A stretch of 64,000 nucleotides of DNA, taken from contig JAGYKE010000005.1 of NCBI GenBank assembly GCA_018401465.1, forward strand, positions 682,001 to 746,000, written 5' to 3'. Shown here one piece after another: positions 16,730 to 26,761 of the stretch. The position numbers and the translations under genes are program-made. The notes under the pieces were generated by a model that saw only the letters and a list, made by a program, of their open reading frames with translations, made no database searches and was not told the DNA's origin. This DNA comes from Aestuariivita sp. GTDB taxonomy: Bacteria > Pseudomonadota > Alphaproteobacteria > Rhodobacterales > Rhodobacteraceae. Position 1 is the first letter of the stretch. The number at the start of each line of letters is the position of its first letter.

Positions 16730-19027
16730 TCACGCCCGGATCTCCTCAGCCTGAGACGCGCGGTCCGACAACCGCCAAAGCTGGTCGCGCCCCGCCTCGT
16801 AGGGTGCGGGCCAATGCTCCAGCCGGTCGCCGATCTGCGCGCCCGCATGCAGCGTCCAGTAGGGGTCGGCCAGATGCGGCCGGGCAAGGCAGACCAGATC
16901 GGCGCGCCCAGCCAGCAGGATGGAATTGACGTGGTCGGCCTCGTAGATGTTGCCGACCGCCATTGTGGCGATCTTCGCCTCGTTGCGGATGCGGTCCGAG
17001 AACGGGGTCTGGAACATGCGCCCATAGACGGGCCGCGCCTGTTTGCTGGTCTGGCCTGCCGAAACGTCGATAATGTCCGCGCCCGCCGCCTCGAACAACC
17101 GAGCGATCTCGACCGCCTCGTCCGGGGTGACGCCGTCCTCGCCCACCCAGTCATTGGCGGAAATGCGCACCGACATGGGCTTGTCCTCGGGCCAGGCGGC
17201 CCGCATCGCGCGGAACACTTCCAGCGGATAGCGCATCCGGTTCTCCAGGCTGCCGCCATATTCATCTTCCCGCCGGTTCGAGACGGGCGAGATGAAGGAT
17301 GAGATCAGATAGCCATGCGCGGCGTGCAGTTCGATCATGTCGAAGCCCGCACGCTCGGACATCTGCGTGGCCGCGACGAATTCCGCCGTCACCGCGTCCA
17401 TGTCGGCGCGCGTCATCTCGCGCGGGACGGCGTTCTTCGCCGACCATGGGATCGGGCTGGCCGAGATCAGCTCCCAGTTGCCGTCCTTCAGCGGCGCATC
17501 CATCTCTTCCCAGCCCAGCTGGGTCGAGCCCTTGCGCCCCGAATGGCCGATCTGGCAGCAGATCTTCGCCTGCGTCTCGGCATGGACGAAATCCACCAGC
17601 CGCCGCCACGCGGCCTCGTGTTCGGGCGCGTAAAGCCCCGGGCAGCCCGGCGTGATCCGGCCCGTGGGGCTGACGCAGGTCATCTCGGTATAGACAAGGC
17701 CCGCGCCGCCCTTGGCGCGTTCGGCGTAATGCACGAAGTGCCAGTCGGTCGGGCAGCCATCGACCGCCTTGTACTGCGCCATGGGCGAGACGACGACGCG
17801 GTTCTTCAGGTCCATCCCGCGCAGCCGGAACGGCGCGAACATCGGCACGCGCACGGGCTCATTGGGGCCCACGCCCGCTTGGCTCTGGAACCAGCCTTCG
17901 GCAGACCGCAGCCAGTCGGGATCGCGTTGGCGCAGGTTCTCGTGGGAAATCCGCTGCGACCGGGTCAGCAGGGAATAGTTCAGCTGCACCGGATCGAGGT
18001 CGAGGTAACGCTCCACATCCTCGAACCATTCCAGCGAATTGCGCGCCGCCGATTGCAGGCGCAGCACTTCCAGCCGGCGTTCCTCCTGATAGCGCTCAAA
18101 AGCGCGTTCCAGCGTCGGTTCGGTGGTGACCAGTTCGGCCAGCGCCACGGCGCTTTCGACGGCCAACTTGGTGCCCGACCCGATCGAGAAATGCGCGGAA
18201 GCCGCCGCGTCGCCCATGAGGACGACGTTCTTGTGGTGCCACTTTTCGCACAGCACGCGCGGGAACCGGATCCAGGCCGACCCGCGGATGTGGTTGGCAT
18301 TCGTCATCAGCGAATGCCCGCCCAGGTATTCCGCGAAGACCTCTTCCAGCGTGGCGATGGACTCCTGCTGGGTCATCCGGTCGAAGCCGAAATTCTCGTA
18401 GGTCTCGGGCCCGCATTCGACAAGGAACGTCGCGGTGTCGTCGTCGAACTGATAGGCATGGACCCAGATCCAGCCATGTTCGGTCTTCTTGAAGATGAAG
18501 GTGAAGGCGTCGTCGAATTTCTGATGCGTGCCCAGCCAGACGAAATGGCACTTGCGCACGTCGATATCGGGCTTGAAGGCACCGGCGAATTCGGTGCGCG
18601 TCTTGGAATTCAGTCCGTCCGAGGCGACGATGATGTCATAATCGTCCATATAGGCGCTGGCGCTGTCCACGTCGGTTTCGAACTTCAGCTCGATGCCCAG
18701 TTCGCGCGCGCGTGCCTGCAGCAGGAGCAGAAGCTTCTTGCGACCGATCCCGCAGAAACCATGTCCGGTCGACACCAGCTTCTGCCCCTGATGATAGAGC
18801 GCGATGTCGTCCCAATAGGCGAAATTCGCCCGGATTTCCGCCGCACTGACGGGATCGTTGGCCTCGAGGTTGTCGAGCGTTTCGTCCGACAGAACGACCC
18901 CCCAGCCGAAGGTGTCGTCGGGACGGTTGCGTTCCAGCACCGTCACCTGCGCATCGGGCTGGCGCAGTTTCAGCGAGATCGCGAAATAGAGGCCCGCAGG
19001 ACCTCCGCCAAGACACAGTGCCTTCAT
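16730..19027 (-). CDS. Bifunctional aryl-CoA monooxygenase/reductase (2-aminobenzoyl-CoA or salicylyl-CoA 5-hydroxylase type)
   Basis: A 765-residue two-domain flavoenzyme. Residues 1 to about 380 form an FAD aromatic hydroxylase domain ([42 protein letters not shown]). Residues from about 395 to the end form an Old-Yellow-Enzyme FMN domain ([48 protein letters not shown]-like block). This arrangement and length match 2-aminobenzoyl-CoA monooxygenase/reductase of Azoarcus evansii and proteins called salicylyl-CoA 5-hydroxylase. It would hydroxylate and reduce the CoA-bound ring, destroying aromaticity. The start is the ATG at 19027; a longer start at 19090 would run through the operator. It is the first gene of the operon. 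Confidence 0.92.
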   Translation of the reverse strand: MKALCLGGGPAGLYFAISLKLRQPDAQVTVLERNRPDDTFGWGVVLSDETLDNLEANDPVSAAEIRANFAYWDDIALYHQGQKLVSTGHGFCGIGRKKLLLLLQARARELGIELKFETDVDSASAYMDDYDIIVASDGLNSKTRTEFAGAFKPDIDVRKCHFVWLGTHQKFDDAFTFIFKKTEHGWIWVHAYQFDDDTATFLVECGPETYENFGFDRMTQQESIATLEEVFAEYLGGHSLMTNANHIRGSAWIRFPRVLCEKWHHKNVVLMGDAAASAHFSIGSGTKLAVESAVALAELVTTEPTLERAFERYQEERRLEVLRLQSAARNSLEWFEDVERYLDLDPVQLNYSLLTRSQRISHENLRQRDPDWLRSAEGWFQSQAGVGPNEPVRVPMFAPFRLRGMDLKNRVVVSPMAQYKAVDGCPTDWHFVHYAERAKGGAGLVYTEMTCVSPTGRITPGCPGLYAPEHEAAWRRLVDFVHAETQAKICCQIGHSGRKGSTQLGWEEMDAPLKDGNWELISASPIPWSAKNAVPREMTRADMDAVTAEFVAATQMSERAGFDMIELHAAHGYLISSFISPVSNRREDEYGGSLENRMRYPLEVFRAMRAAWPEDKPMSVRISANDWVGEDGVTPDEAVEIARLFEAAGADIIDVSAGQTSKQARPVYGRMFQTPFSDRIRNEAKIATMAVGNIYEADHVNSILLAGRADLVCLARPHLADPYWTLHAGAQIGDRLEHWPAPYEAGRDQLWRLSDRASQAEEIRA

Positions 19028-19083
19028 CGGATCACCTCTTTGCCGGAAAAGACTCGGGTATGAGGTTACCCCGCCGGGATCAT

Positions 19084-19113
19084 ATTTCAAGCCTGAAATT
19101 TCAAGCTTGAAAT
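19084..19113. promoter_or_regulatory. Tandem palindromic operator upstream of the aromatic operon
   Basis: Two overlapping 16-bp palindromes lie 57-86 bases before the monooxygenase ATG. ATTTCAAGCTTGAAAT (19,098-19,113) is a perfect palindrome. ATTTCAAGCCTGAAAT (19,084-19,099) differs at one centre base. Their centres are 14 bp apart and they share two bases. Size and symmetry fit dimeric MarR regulators, and a MarR gene is in the operon. AT-rich sequence here stands out from the GC-rich surroundings. Confidence 0.82.
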
Positions 19114-19129
19114 ATATTTCGCGGCGGAC

Positions 19130-19714
19130 TTACCCGGCCTCGGTCCGCCCCCTGCGATCCGACCGCAGCGCGGCATAAAGCACATGCGTCCGCCAGCGCC
19201 CGTCGATCTGCAGATAGGACTGCGCGACACCTTCGTACTTGAAGCCCGTCGCCTCGAGCAGACCGCGCGACGCCTTGTTTTCGGGCAGGCAGGCGGCCTC
19301 GATGCGGCTCAGGTCAAGCCGGGTGAAGGCGTGGTGGACGACGGCGACCGCCGCCTCGCGCATGAAGCCATGGCGCGCGAAAGGCTCGCCCACCCAATAG
19401 CCGAGCGTGCCCGCCTGCGCCGGGCCCCGCCGGATGTTGTCGAGCGTGATGGCGCCCACCAGAGTCTCGTCCGCCCGCCGGATCAGGAAAAGCGGCAGGG
19501 CCGAGCCGCTGGAGACTGAGCGTTGCGCCCAGTAGACGCGATTGGTGAAGGCCTTGCGCGTCAGGTGGTCGCTGGACCACGCCGGTTCCCAGCGGGTCAG
19601 AAATTCGCAGCTGTCGCGGCGCAGCGCAGCCCAGGCGCGGAAGTCGGAGTGGGTCGGTGGACGCAGCGTGAGCCGTTCGGTCTCGATCTTCAGCTTGCGT
19701 TTCGACAACAGCAT
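19130..19714 (-). CDS. GNAT-family N-acetyltransferase, RimJ/RimL-like
   Basis: A 194-residue acetyltransferase. ETERLTLRPPTHSDFRAW at the N-terminus, GYWVGEPFARHGFMREAA as the acetyl-CoA binding stretch, and RIEAACLPENKASRGLLEATGFKYEG near the end are the standard RimJ-type blocks. It could acetylate the N-terminus of a ribosomal protein or a small molecule. It follows the M16 protease gene by 12 bp on the same strand, so it probably belongs to that transcript. Its end lies just before the aromatic operon operators. Confidence 0.9.
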   Translation of the reverse strand: MLLSKRKLKIETERLTLRPPTHSDFRAWAALRRDSCEFLTRWEPAWSSDHLTRKAFTNRVYWAQRSVSSGSALPLFLIRRADETLVGAITLDNIRRGPAQAGTLGYWVGEPFARHGFMREAAVAVVHHAFTRLDLSRIEAACLPENKASRGLLEATGFKYEGVAQSYLQIDGRWRTHVLYAALRSDRRGRTEAG

Positions 19715-19726
19715 CGGGGCGGGAAC

Positions 19727-20989
19727 TCAGGCGGCTTGCCGCTCCCTCAGAGCGGCAAGGCTGGGTGCGTTGCCAACGGGGCCGTAAAGCGCGAGTGCCG
19801 CGGGTGCCGAATGGGCGATCTGTCCGGCCATGTCGCGCACATCGGCGGTGGTCACTGCGTCGATGCGCGCGATGGTGTCTTCCAGCGGCGGAATCTTGTC
19901 CCAGATCTGGATCAGACGCGCCAGCCGTTCGGACCGGTTCGACGGGCTTTCAAGACCCATAAGCATTCCCGCCTTCATCTGCGCGCGGGCGCGGGCGACT
20001 TCCTCGTCCGTCATGGTATCGGCGGCGCGCTTCATTTCGTCTATGGTTATGTGCGCAAGCTCGCCCAGCTGGTCACCACTGGTGCCGGCATAGATCGTCG
20101 TTGTGCCGGTGTCGGCATAAGCGCCGGTCTGGGCGAAGATCGTATAGCACAGGCCCCGGCGTTCCCGCACCTCCTGGAACAGACGCGAGGACATGCCGCC
20201 GCCCAGCGCGCTCGAATAGATCTGCGCGGTATAGATCGCGTCGTCACGGTAGCCGGGGGATTCGAACGCCAGCGCGATATGGGCCTGTTCGAGGTCCTTG
20301 ACGCGCCGTGTCTCGCCCCCGGTGAAGCGGGCGGGGTCCGCTTCGCGCAAGGCGCGCGGGGTGAGGTGGCCAAACAGCGTCTCGGCCAGGCGCACGATGG
20401 CCTCGTGATCAACCGCGCCCGCCGCGGACAGGATCATCTGGCCCGGCCCGTAATGTTCGGAGACGAAGGACATCAGGTCCTCGCGGGTGAAGGCGCGCAC
20501 CCGTTCGGACGGGCCGAGGATCGTGCGGCCCAGCGGCTGGTCGCGGTAGCTGTCTTCCTGCAGCCAGTCGAAGATGATGTCGTCAGGAGTGTCGTTGGCC
20601 TGCCCGATCTCCTGCAGGATGACGCCGCGTTCGATCTCGATCTCTGCGTGGTCGAAGACCGGGTTCAGCACGATGTCGGCGACCACATCGAGCGCAAGCG
20701 GCACGTCCGCTTCCAGCACCCGTGCGTAATAGGCTGTGCATTCGCGGCTGGTATAGGCGTTGATATAGCCGCCCACATCCTCGATCGCCTCGGCGATCTG
20801 CAGCGCGCTGCGCGTGGTCGTTCCCTTGAACGCCATGTGTTCGAGGAAATGCGCGATCCCGTTCTGGTCGAGCCGTTCATGGCGTCCGCCCGCCGTGATC
20901 CAGATGCCGATGGCGGCCGATTTCAGGCCGGGCATGTTCTCGGTGACGATGCGGAAGCCGTTGGACAGCTTGTGATACTGGACGCTCAC
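19727..20989 (-). CDS. M16-family zinc metallopeptidase (mitochondrial processing peptidase-like)
   Basis: A 420-residue M16B peptidase. The inverted zinc motif HFLEHM (about residues 46-51), with a downstream glutamate in the EIEIERGVILQEI helix, shows the catalytic half is intact. It is the single-gene processing-peptidase-like type found next to thrC in alphaproteobacteria. Its ATG overlaps the thrC stop by 4 bp. The substrate is unknown; a housekeeping role in clearing peptides is possible. Confidence 0.95.
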   Translation of the reverse strand: MSVQYHKLSNGFRIVTENMPGLKSAAIGIWITAGGRHERLDQNGIAHFLEHMAFKGTTTRSALQIAEAIEDVGGYINAYTSRECTAYYARVLEADVPLALDVVADIVLNPVFDHAEIEIERGVILQEIGQANDTPDDIIFDWLQEDSYRDQPLGRTILGPSERVRAFTREDLMSFVSEHYGPGQMILSAAGAVDHEAIVRLAETLFGHLTPRALREADPARFTGGETRRVKDLEQAHIALAFESPGYRDDAIYTAQIYSSALGGGMSSRLFQEVRERRGLCYTIFAQTGAYADTGTTTIYAGTSGDQLGELAHITIDEMKRAADTMTDEEVARARAQMKAGMLMGLESPSNRSERLARLIQIWDKIPPLEDTIARIDAVTTADVRDMAGQIAHSAPAALALYGPVGNAPSLAALRERQAA

Positions 20990-22374
20990 TTGGCGCGTTT
21001 CTCCCTGACATGGGTTTCAAGCGTGGCCAGATCATTGGCGATCCGCGTCACGCGTTCGGGCCTGTCATACAGATCGGCCATGCGGGGGGGAAGGGGCGGT
21101 TCGACACCCGTCGCCGCGGCGACGGCGGCGGGGAATTTCGCGGGATGGGCCGTGGCGAGCGTGATCATCGGCACGCCCGGGTCGCGCAGGTCTTCGCCCA
21201 CCTTCACGCCGATGGCGGAATGGGGGCACAGAAGTTCGCCGCTGGCCCGCAGCCAATGAGCGATGGCGGTGGCGGTTTCCTCTTCCGACACGCGCCCCGA
21301 GGCATAGATGCCGCGCAACGCTTCCAGCGCGCCCTGGCTTACCTCGAACCCGCCCGCTTTCAGCTCGTCCATCAGCTGCGCCACGGCGCGCCCGTCGCCG
21401 CCATAGGCATGGAACAGCGCGCGCTCGAAGTTCGACGAGACCTGGATGTCCATCGACGGGCTGATCGACGGGATCGTCTGCCCCTTGTGGTATCCTTGGC
21501 CACTCAGGCAGCGGTGCAGGATGTCGTTCTGGTTCGTGGCCACCACCAGCCGGTCGATGGGCAGCCCCATCGCCCGCGCGATGAAGCCCGCGAAGACGTC
21601 GCCGAAATTGCCCGTGGGCACGCTGAAGCTGACCTTGCGGTGCGGCGCGCCGAGGCTGACGGCGGAGGTGAAGTAATAGACCACCTGCGCCAGCACCCGC
21701 GCCCAGTTGATCGAATTGACGCCGGCCAGCCGCACCTCGTCGCGGAAGGCGAAGTCGTTGAACATGTCCTTGAGCCGGGCCTGACAATCGTCGAAATCGC
21801 CGTCCACCGCCAGCGCATGCACGTTGGCGGCCTGCGGCGTGGTCATCTGGCGGCGCTGCACCTCGCTTACCCGGCCATGGGGGAAGAGGATGAAGACATC
21901 GACATTGTCGAGCCCCTGAAACGCATCGATCGCCGCCGATCCGGTGTCGCCGCTGGTGGCGCCCACGATGGTCACACGCTCGCCCCGGCGGGCGAGTTCG
22001 GTCTGGAACAGCTGGCCGATCAGCTGCATCGCGAAGTCCTTGAAGGCGAGCGTGGGTCCGTGGAACAGTTCCAGCAGGAAATGCCCTTCGTTCAGCTGCA
22101 CCAGCGGCGCGCGCGCGGCATGGCCGAAACCCGCATAGGCGCGGTCGATGCAGGCGCGGAATTCGGCATCGCTGAAGGTGTCGCCGATGAAGGGGCGCAT
22201 GACGCGGAAGGCGGTTTCCTCATAGCTCAGACCGGCGAGGGCTGCGATATCCTCTGCCGTCATCCGCGGGATGTCGGCAGGTACGTAAAGCCCCCCATCG
22301 CGGGCCAGCCCCGTCAGCATCGCATCGGCAAATGTCAGTTCGGGCGCCTGCCCGCGTGTCGAGATGTATTTCAT
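20986..22374 (-). CDS. thrC: Threonine synthase
   Basis: A 462-residue PLP enzyme converting O-phosphohomoserine to threonine. The N-terminus MKYISTRGQAPELTFADAML, the PLP lysine motif HGPTLAFKDFAMQ (about residue 113) and VGATSGDTGSAAI are diagnostic of the long type 2 enzyme. It starts 4 bp after the SURF1 gene and ends overlapping the M16 gene. The SURF1-thrC-M16 order is common in Rhodobacterales. Confidence 0.97.
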   Translation of the reverse strand: MKYISTRGQAPELTFADAMLTGLARDGGLYVPADIPRMTAEDIAALAGLSYEETAFRVMRPFIGDTFSDAEFRACIDRAYAGFGHAARAPLVQLNEGHFLLELFHGPTLAFKDFAMQLIGQLFQTELARRGERVTIVGATSGDTGSAAIDAFQGLDNVDVFILFPHGRVSEVQRRQMTTPQAANVHALAVDGDFDDCQARLKDMFNDFAFRDEVRLAGVNSINWARVLAQVVYYFTSAVSLGAPHRKVSFSVPTGNFGDVFAGFIARAMGLPIDRLVVATNQNDILHRCLSGQGYHKGQTIPSISPSMDIQVSSNFERALFHAYGGDGRAVAQLMDELKAGGFEVSQGALEALRGIYASGRVSEEETATAIAHWLRASGELLCPHSAIGVKVGEDLRDPGVPMITLATAHPAKFPAAVAAATGVEPPLPPRMADLYDRPERVTRIANDLATLETHVREKRAK

Positions 22375-22378
22375 GCTC

Positions 22379-23050
22379 TCATGCCCCGGCTGCGGCGCGG
22401 CTGCGCCTGAGGAACGCCCCCGTCATCGCCAGCCATATCGCGGCAAGCGAAAACCACGTAATCGCATATTCGAGGTGATCGTTGGGAATGGTGCTGGAGT
22501 CTACCGGTAAGGGCGTCACGCCGGGGTCGGTCTGCGACGCCGCGATCAGCAGCACCGGTTCTGTATCGAGCGCCATCGCCATAGACGCCACGTCGCGGGC
22601 GAACCAGGTGTTGGTGGCCAGATCGGTCTCGGGCGTGAAGCTGTCGGTCTCGTCCGGCCAGTGCAGGTTTCCGATAACCTCGGTCGCGCCCAGATAACGC
22701 TGATCGTTCTTAGCCTCGGTCGGCACGAACCCGCGGTCGATGAGGATGCGGCGGCCCTGAACCGTCTGGAACGGTGAGATGACGCGATAGCCCGGGCCCA
22801 CCCGCTTGACCGAGACGAGAACATGGATTTCACCCGGCAGGAAGCTGCCTTCAACGCGCACCGGGGCGAAGCGGTCGGTCACAAGGGCGGGCGATTGCGG
22901 CAGTGGCCCGGGTTCGGCGGCGATGCGGGCATCGATCTCGGCCACCATGGCGTCTTTCCATGCAAGGCGCTGAACCTGCCAGACGCCAAGCGACACCAGA
23001 ATCGCGGCACCCATCACGCCGAAGATCAGAAGAAAGGCTAGTCCGCGCAT
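22379..23050 (-). CDS. SURF1-family cytochrome c oxidase assembly protein
   Basis: A 223-residue protein with an N-terminal membrane helix (FLLIFGVMGAAILVSLGVWQVQRL, about residues 6-29) and a C-terminal one (AITWFSLAAIWLAMTGAFL). The periplasmic loop contains ILIDRGFVP, a SURF1 signature. SURF1 helps insert haem a into oxidase subunit I. It lies 109 bp after coxC and 4 bp before thrC. Length is slightly short but within the bacterial range. Confidence 0.94.
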   Translation of the reverse strand: MRGLAFLLIFGVMGAAILVSLGVWQVQRLAWKDAMVAEIDARIAAEPGPLPQSPALVTDRFAPVRVEGSFLPGEIHVLVSVKRVGPGYRVISPFQTVQGRRILIDRGFVPTEAKNDQRYLGATEVIGNLHWPDETDSFTPETDLATNTWFARDVASMAMALDTEPVLLIAASQTDPGVTPLPVDSSTIPNDHLEYAITWFSLAAIWLAMTGAFLRRSRAAAGA

Positions 23051-23159
23051 GGATTGGCAGGCACCCGGCCGGGAATGAAAAGGCGCGCGGGTGTCACCCC
23101 GCGCGCCGTGCTTGATACGTCACCTTGGCGGTTTTGCAACCGCAAAGGCGCGGGGCGCG

Positions 23160-23972
23160 TCAGACCACCTGGCTCACGCCGTAGAGATAGACGCCGAAGA
23201 AGAGGAACAGCCACACCACGTCGACGAAGTGCCAGTACCAGGCCGCCGCTTCGAAGCCGACATGCTTTTCGGGGGTGAAGTGGCCTTTCATCGCGCGCAC
23301 CCAGCAGACGGCAAGGAAGATCGTCCCGATGATGACGTGCAGGCCGTGGAAGCCTGTTGCCATGAAGAAGTTCGAGAAGAACTTGTCGTTGCCGAATTCC
23401 CAGCCCTTGTAGAGCAGGTAGGCGTATTCATAGGCCTGCAGTGCGGTGAAGAGCACGCCCAGCACGATGGCGATGCCGAGACCCCAGACAAGGTCCTTGC
23501 GGTCGTTCTCGTGCACCAGCGCGTGGTGCGCCCAGGTGACCGCGCAGCCCGACAGAAGCAGGACCAGCGTGTTGATGAACGGCAGGTGCCAAGCATCGAC
23601 GTGATAGATTTCCGGCGGCACGTAGGTCGAGCCAAAATACTCGTTCATCGGATACATGGCGTGCTTGAAGAACGACCAGAACCACGCTGCGAAGAACATC
23701 ACTTCGGACATGATGAAGAGGATGAAGCCGTATTTCAGGCCGATCCGCACGACGGGAGTGTGATCGCCCTGATGGCTTTCCACCACCACTTCGGACCACC
23801 AGGCGAACATGACGTAGAGCACGCCGATGAAGCCGATCCAGAACATATAGGGCGTGATCTCGTGGAGCCAGAGCACCGCGCCGAAAAGCATCACGAACCC
23901 CGCCAGCGCGCCCAGAAGCGGCCAGATCGAGGGGCTCAGGATATGATAATCATGGTCTTTTGCGTGTGCCAT
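23160..23972 (-). CDS. coxC: Cytochrome c oxidase subunit III
   Basis: A 270-residue inner-membrane protein with seven hydrophobic segments. Visible family blocks are [34 protein letters not shown] with the conserved glutamate, [14 protein letters not shown] and [11 protein letters not shown]. It is subunit III of the aa3-type oxidase and does not bind a redox centre. It follows ctaG by 24 bp. Subunit I is not in the window, as is usual in this group, where ctaD is elsewhere. Confidence 0.97.
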   Translation of the reverse strand: MAHAKDHDYHILSPSIWPLLGALAGFVMLFGAVLWLHEITPYMFWIGFIGVLYVMFAWWSEVVVESHQGDHTPVVRIGLKYGFILFIMSEVMFFAAWFWSFFKHAMYPMNEYFGSTYVPPEIYHVDAWHLPFINTLVLLLSGCAVTWAHHALVHENDRKDLVWGLGIAIVLGVLFTALQAYEYAYLLYKGWEFGNDKFFSNFFMATGFHGLHVIIGTIFLAVCWVRAMKGHFTPEKHVGFEAAAWYWHFVDVVWLFLFFGVYLYGVSQVV

Positions 23973-23996
23973 TTGCGTGTCCCTCAGCTTTCGGCA

Positions 23997-24572
23997 TCAA
24001 TTCAGGGTCGTATCCTGCCCGGTAGTGTCGAGGGCGGCATGGCCCTCGGGCAGGTCGATTTCGTAAAATGTGTAGCTCAGTGTGATCGTGTGAACGAACT
24101 TGCCGTCGCGATCGGTGACGATCTCGGGATCGACGAAGAAGGTGACCGGCATCTCAACCCGTTCGCCGGGCTGCAGCACCTGCTGTTCGAAGCAGAAGCA
24201 CTGGATCTTGTAGAAGAACCCGCCCGCCTCGTACGGCGTAACGTTGTAGCTGGCCGATCCCGCCACCGGTCGGTCGGTGGGGTTGTAGGCCTCGTAGAAG
24301 GCAAGCCCCGTCTCGCCGATGCGCAGTTCCATCTCGCGCTGGAGCGGGCGGAACTGCCACGGCATGTCGCGTTCGATCGACGCGTCGAAGCGGACCTTGA
24401 TGGTCTGGTCGAGGATCTCGTCGGACGGTGCCTCGGCCACGTCGGTCGCCCCGCCGAAGCCGGTTACGCGGCAGAACCAGTCATAGAAGGGAACCGACGC
24501 CCAGGCGAGACCGCCCATGAAGACGACCAGCGACACGGCCTGCACAACGGTCTTCGTCTTGGCCTGCATCAT
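23997..24572 (-). CDS. ctaG: Cytochrome c oxidase copper-assembly protein CtaG/Cox11
   Basis: A 191-residue protein with one N-terminal membrane anchor (VVQAVSLVVFMGGLAWASV) and a periplasmic domain. The copper-binding CFCFE motif lies at about residues 125-129, and an additional cysteine (WFCRVTG) sits just after the anchor. It delivers copper to the CuB site of oxidase subunit I. The first codons overlap the small membrane-protein gene by 4 bp. A second methionine follows the first, so either could be used. Confidence 0.96.
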   Translation of the reverse strand: MMQAKTKTVVQAVSLVVFMGGLAWASVPFYDWFCRVTGFGGATDVAEAPSDEILDQTIKVRFDASIERDMPWQFRPLQREMELRIGETGLAFYEAYNPTDRPVAGSASYNVTPYEAGGFFYKIQCFCFEQQVLQPGERVEMPVTFFVDPEIVTDRDGKFVHTITLSYTFYEIDLPEGHAALDTTGQDTTLN

Positions 24573-24733
24573 CGGTTGATCACCTCTCCTTGTGCGTTGG
24601 CGACAGGGCCCGAGGACAGTTTGACGATCGTCACGCCGAAGATCACGGCAATGAAGAAGGCCAGTGTCAGGCCAACACCCAGATTGCGGCTGAACCGGCG
24701 GCGGTGCAGTTCATGTTCGACCCGGATCGCCAT
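24569..24733 (-). CDS. Small single-span membrane protein between ctaB and ctaG (CoxF-like)
   Basis: A 54-residue protein beginning MAIRVEHELHRRRFSRNLGV, followed by one hydrophobic helix (about residues 20-37) and ending in ANAQGEVINR. Its ATG shares one base with the ctaB stop and its TGA overlaps the ctaG ATG by 4 bp, so all three genes are translationally coupled. A small membrane ORF in this position is common in alphaproteobacterial oxidase clusters and is presumed to help aa3 oxidase assembly. It has no recognisable catalytic motif. Confidence 0.88.
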   Translation of the reverse strand: MAIRVEHELHRRRFSRNLGVGLTLAFFIAVIFGVTIVKLSSGPVANAQGEVINR

Positions 24734-25686
24734 CACCAGCCTCCCAGCCCATAGGGTTTCATAACCGCCTCGGCGAGGATCGCACCGAAGTGCAGGAAAA
24801 GATAGAGCAGCGACAGCTTGAAGAACGCCTTCTCGACGGCGAAGTTGTCGGCTTCGGACGCGGCCTCGTCACGGCGCCAGATATCCAGCGCGCCTTTGAG
24901 GAACAGCGCGTTCAGGACCACCGCAACGGCAAGATACACCGGCCCGCCGATGGCCGTGAAGCCCGTGCCCACGGCAAGGACGGCCAGCGCCACGGTATAG
25001 CCAAGGATATGGTTGCGGGTCACCCGGCGGCCATGGGTCACCGTCAGCATCGGCACGCCCGCATCATCGTAATCCGACCGCATGAAGAGCGCGAGCGCCC
25101 AGAAATGCGGCGGCGTCCACATGAAGATCAGCGCGAACATGAGCCATGCCTCGACGCTCATCGCGCCGGTGGCGACGACCCAGCCGATGACCGGCGGGAA
25201 GGCCCCGGCGGCACCGCCGATCACGATGTTCTGCGGCGTCGACCGCTTCAGCCACATCGAATAGACGACCGCGTAGAAGAAGATCGTGAAGGCCAGAAGG
25301 GCCGCCGCCATGAAATTGGCCACCAGCGCCAGCAGAACGACCGACATCCCCGACAGCGCGAGGCCAAGGCCCAGCGCCTCGCCGGCCTCGACCTTGCCGG
25401 CAGGAATCGGGCGGCGGCGCGTGCGCTTCATCACCCGGTCGATATCGGCGTCCCACCACATGTTGAGCGCACCGGACGCGCCCGCGCCCACCGCGATGAA
25501 CAGGATCGCGGCGAAGGCCACCATCGGGTGCACGGCGACGGGTGCGGCGAGAAGCCCCACAAGTGCCGTGAACACCACAAGCGACATAACCCGCGGCTTC
25601 AGGAGCGCGACGTAATCGCCGAACTGCGCCTCGTCGGTCATCGGCGTGGCGGTCTGGCCGGGCTGGTTGATCGTCGCGTCGCTCAT
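24733..25686 (-). CDS. ctaB: Protohaem IX farnesyltransferase (haem O synthase)
   Basis: A 317-residue UbiA-family prenyltransferase with about eight or nine hydrophobic segments. The two aspartate-rich motifs are NMWWDADIDRVMKRT (about residue 75) and the later YDDAG loop (about residue 206), and the family stretch RRPIPAGKVEAGEAL follows the first. It adds a farnesyl group to haem b to make haem O, the precursor of haem a for the oxidase. It lies 107 bp after ctaC. Confidence 0.96.
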   Translation of the reverse strand: MSDATINQPGQTATPMTDEAQFGDYVALLKPRVMSLVVFTALVGLLAAPVAVHPMVAFAAILFIAVGAGASGALNMWWDADIDRVMKRTRRRPIPAGKVEAGEALGLGLALSGMSVVLLALVANFMAAALLAFTIFFYAVVYSMWLKRSTPQNIVIGGAAGAFPPVIGWVVATGAMSVEAWLMFALIFMWTPPHFWALALFMRSDYDDAGVPMLTVTHGRRVTRNHILGYTVALAVLAVGTGFTAIGGPVYLAVAVVLNALFLKGALDIWRRDEAASEADNFAVEKAFFKLSLLYLFLHFGAILAEAVMKPYGLGGW

Positions 25687-25793
25687 CGTTGTCCGTCTGT
25701 TTGCGTGGCGAACGGGGGGCGCGACGGCGCGCGCTCCCCGATATCGGCTTGGCTGTCAGGCCCGGGCGGACGCGGTCCGCCCTGCCCCGGTCA

Positions 25794-26624
25794 TCAGTTG
25801 GTCAGCGCCGTCAGCGCGACATATCCTTCTTCGGCGATCGCCGCCTCGAGCCAGCGGTCATAGACCTCCTGGCTCACGACCTTCACCGTGATGGGCATAT
25901 AGGCATGGTCCTTGCCGCAGAGTTCCGAGCACTGGCCGAAATAGATGCCTTCCTTCTCGGCCGAGAACCACAGTTCGGCCAGACGACCCGGTACTGCGTC
26001 TTGCTTCACCCCGAAGGACGGGATCGTCCAGGAATGGATGACGTCGGCGGCGGTCACCTGCATCACCACGATCTTGCCGACCGGCACGACCACGGCGGTG
26101 TCGGTGGCCAGCAGGAATTCGTCGGGCGCATAGCCGTGGCTTTCGAGATCTTCGCGCGCCAGCATGAAGCTTTCGAAGCCGAAATCGTGATCGACATATT
26201 CGTAGCCCCAGTACCACTGGTACCCGGTGACCTTGATGGTGATGTCCGCCTCGGGGATTTCTTGCTGCTTGAACAGGACGGGCAGCGAGAAGGCGCCGAT
26301 GAAGACGAGGATCACGATCGGGATCACCGTCCACGCGATTTCGATGGGCGTGTGATGGGTGAACGTCGCGGGCTTGGGGTTGGCGCGGCGGTTGAACCGC
26401 ACGATGCACCAGATCAGAAGCCCGGTCACGAAGATGCAGATCGCCGTGATGATGATCAGGATCAGCCAGTCGAGCGACTGCAGATCACGCGCCAGTTCGG
26501 TCGCGGCCGGCTGGAACCCGATGCCCCTGTCGATCGGCTTGCCGATCGTCTCGAGGTTCTGCGCGGCCGCGGGAAGCGCGCTCAGCGCGGCGAAAAGCCC
26601 GGAAAGCTTGAATGCGTTCTTCAT
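25794..26624 (-). CDS. ctaC: Cytochrome c oxidase subunit II
   Basis: A 276-residue subunit starting at the ATG at 26624. It opens with a signal peptide ([22 protein letters not shown]), followed by two membrane helices (about residues 55-75 and 98-118). The periplasmic cupredoxin domain carries the CuA ligands in HSW near residue 190 and in [13 protein letters not shown], plus the WYWGYEY electron-entry tract. An upstream in-frame start at 26711 would lie before the signal peptide and is rejected. An FNR box lies about 140 bp upstream. Confidence 0.97.
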   Translation of the reverse strand: MKNAFKLSGLFAALSALPAAAQNLETIGKPIDRGIGFQPAATELARDLQSLDWLILIIITAICIFVTGLLIWCIVRFNRRANPKPATFTHHTPIEIAWTVIPIVILVFIGAFSLPVLFKQQEIPEADITIKVTGYQWYWGYEYVDHDFGFESFMLAREDLESHGYAPDEFLLATDTAVVVPVGKIVVMQVTAADVIHSWTIPSFGVKQDAVPGRLAELWFSAEKEGIYFGQCSELCGKDHAYMPITVKVVSQEVYDRWLEAAIAEEGYVALTALTN

Positions 26625-26761
26625 CTGTTGTCCTGGTCGGTTGTTGCGCGGGGCGCTGTCGAACCCGAAGGCCCGGCGGCACCCATTGTCTTTGAACCCG
26701 GTAAAAATCATATTCCAAGGATCAGATAAAGGCCTGCGCTTGCGTCAAACGGACGCTCTTC

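Noticed and set aside
16642-17265. Long N-terminal extension of the SDR gene
   Set aside because: It reads through the hairpin and the 3' end of the monooxygenase gene in another frame; the SDR family starts at the Rossmann motif just after the ATG at 16638.
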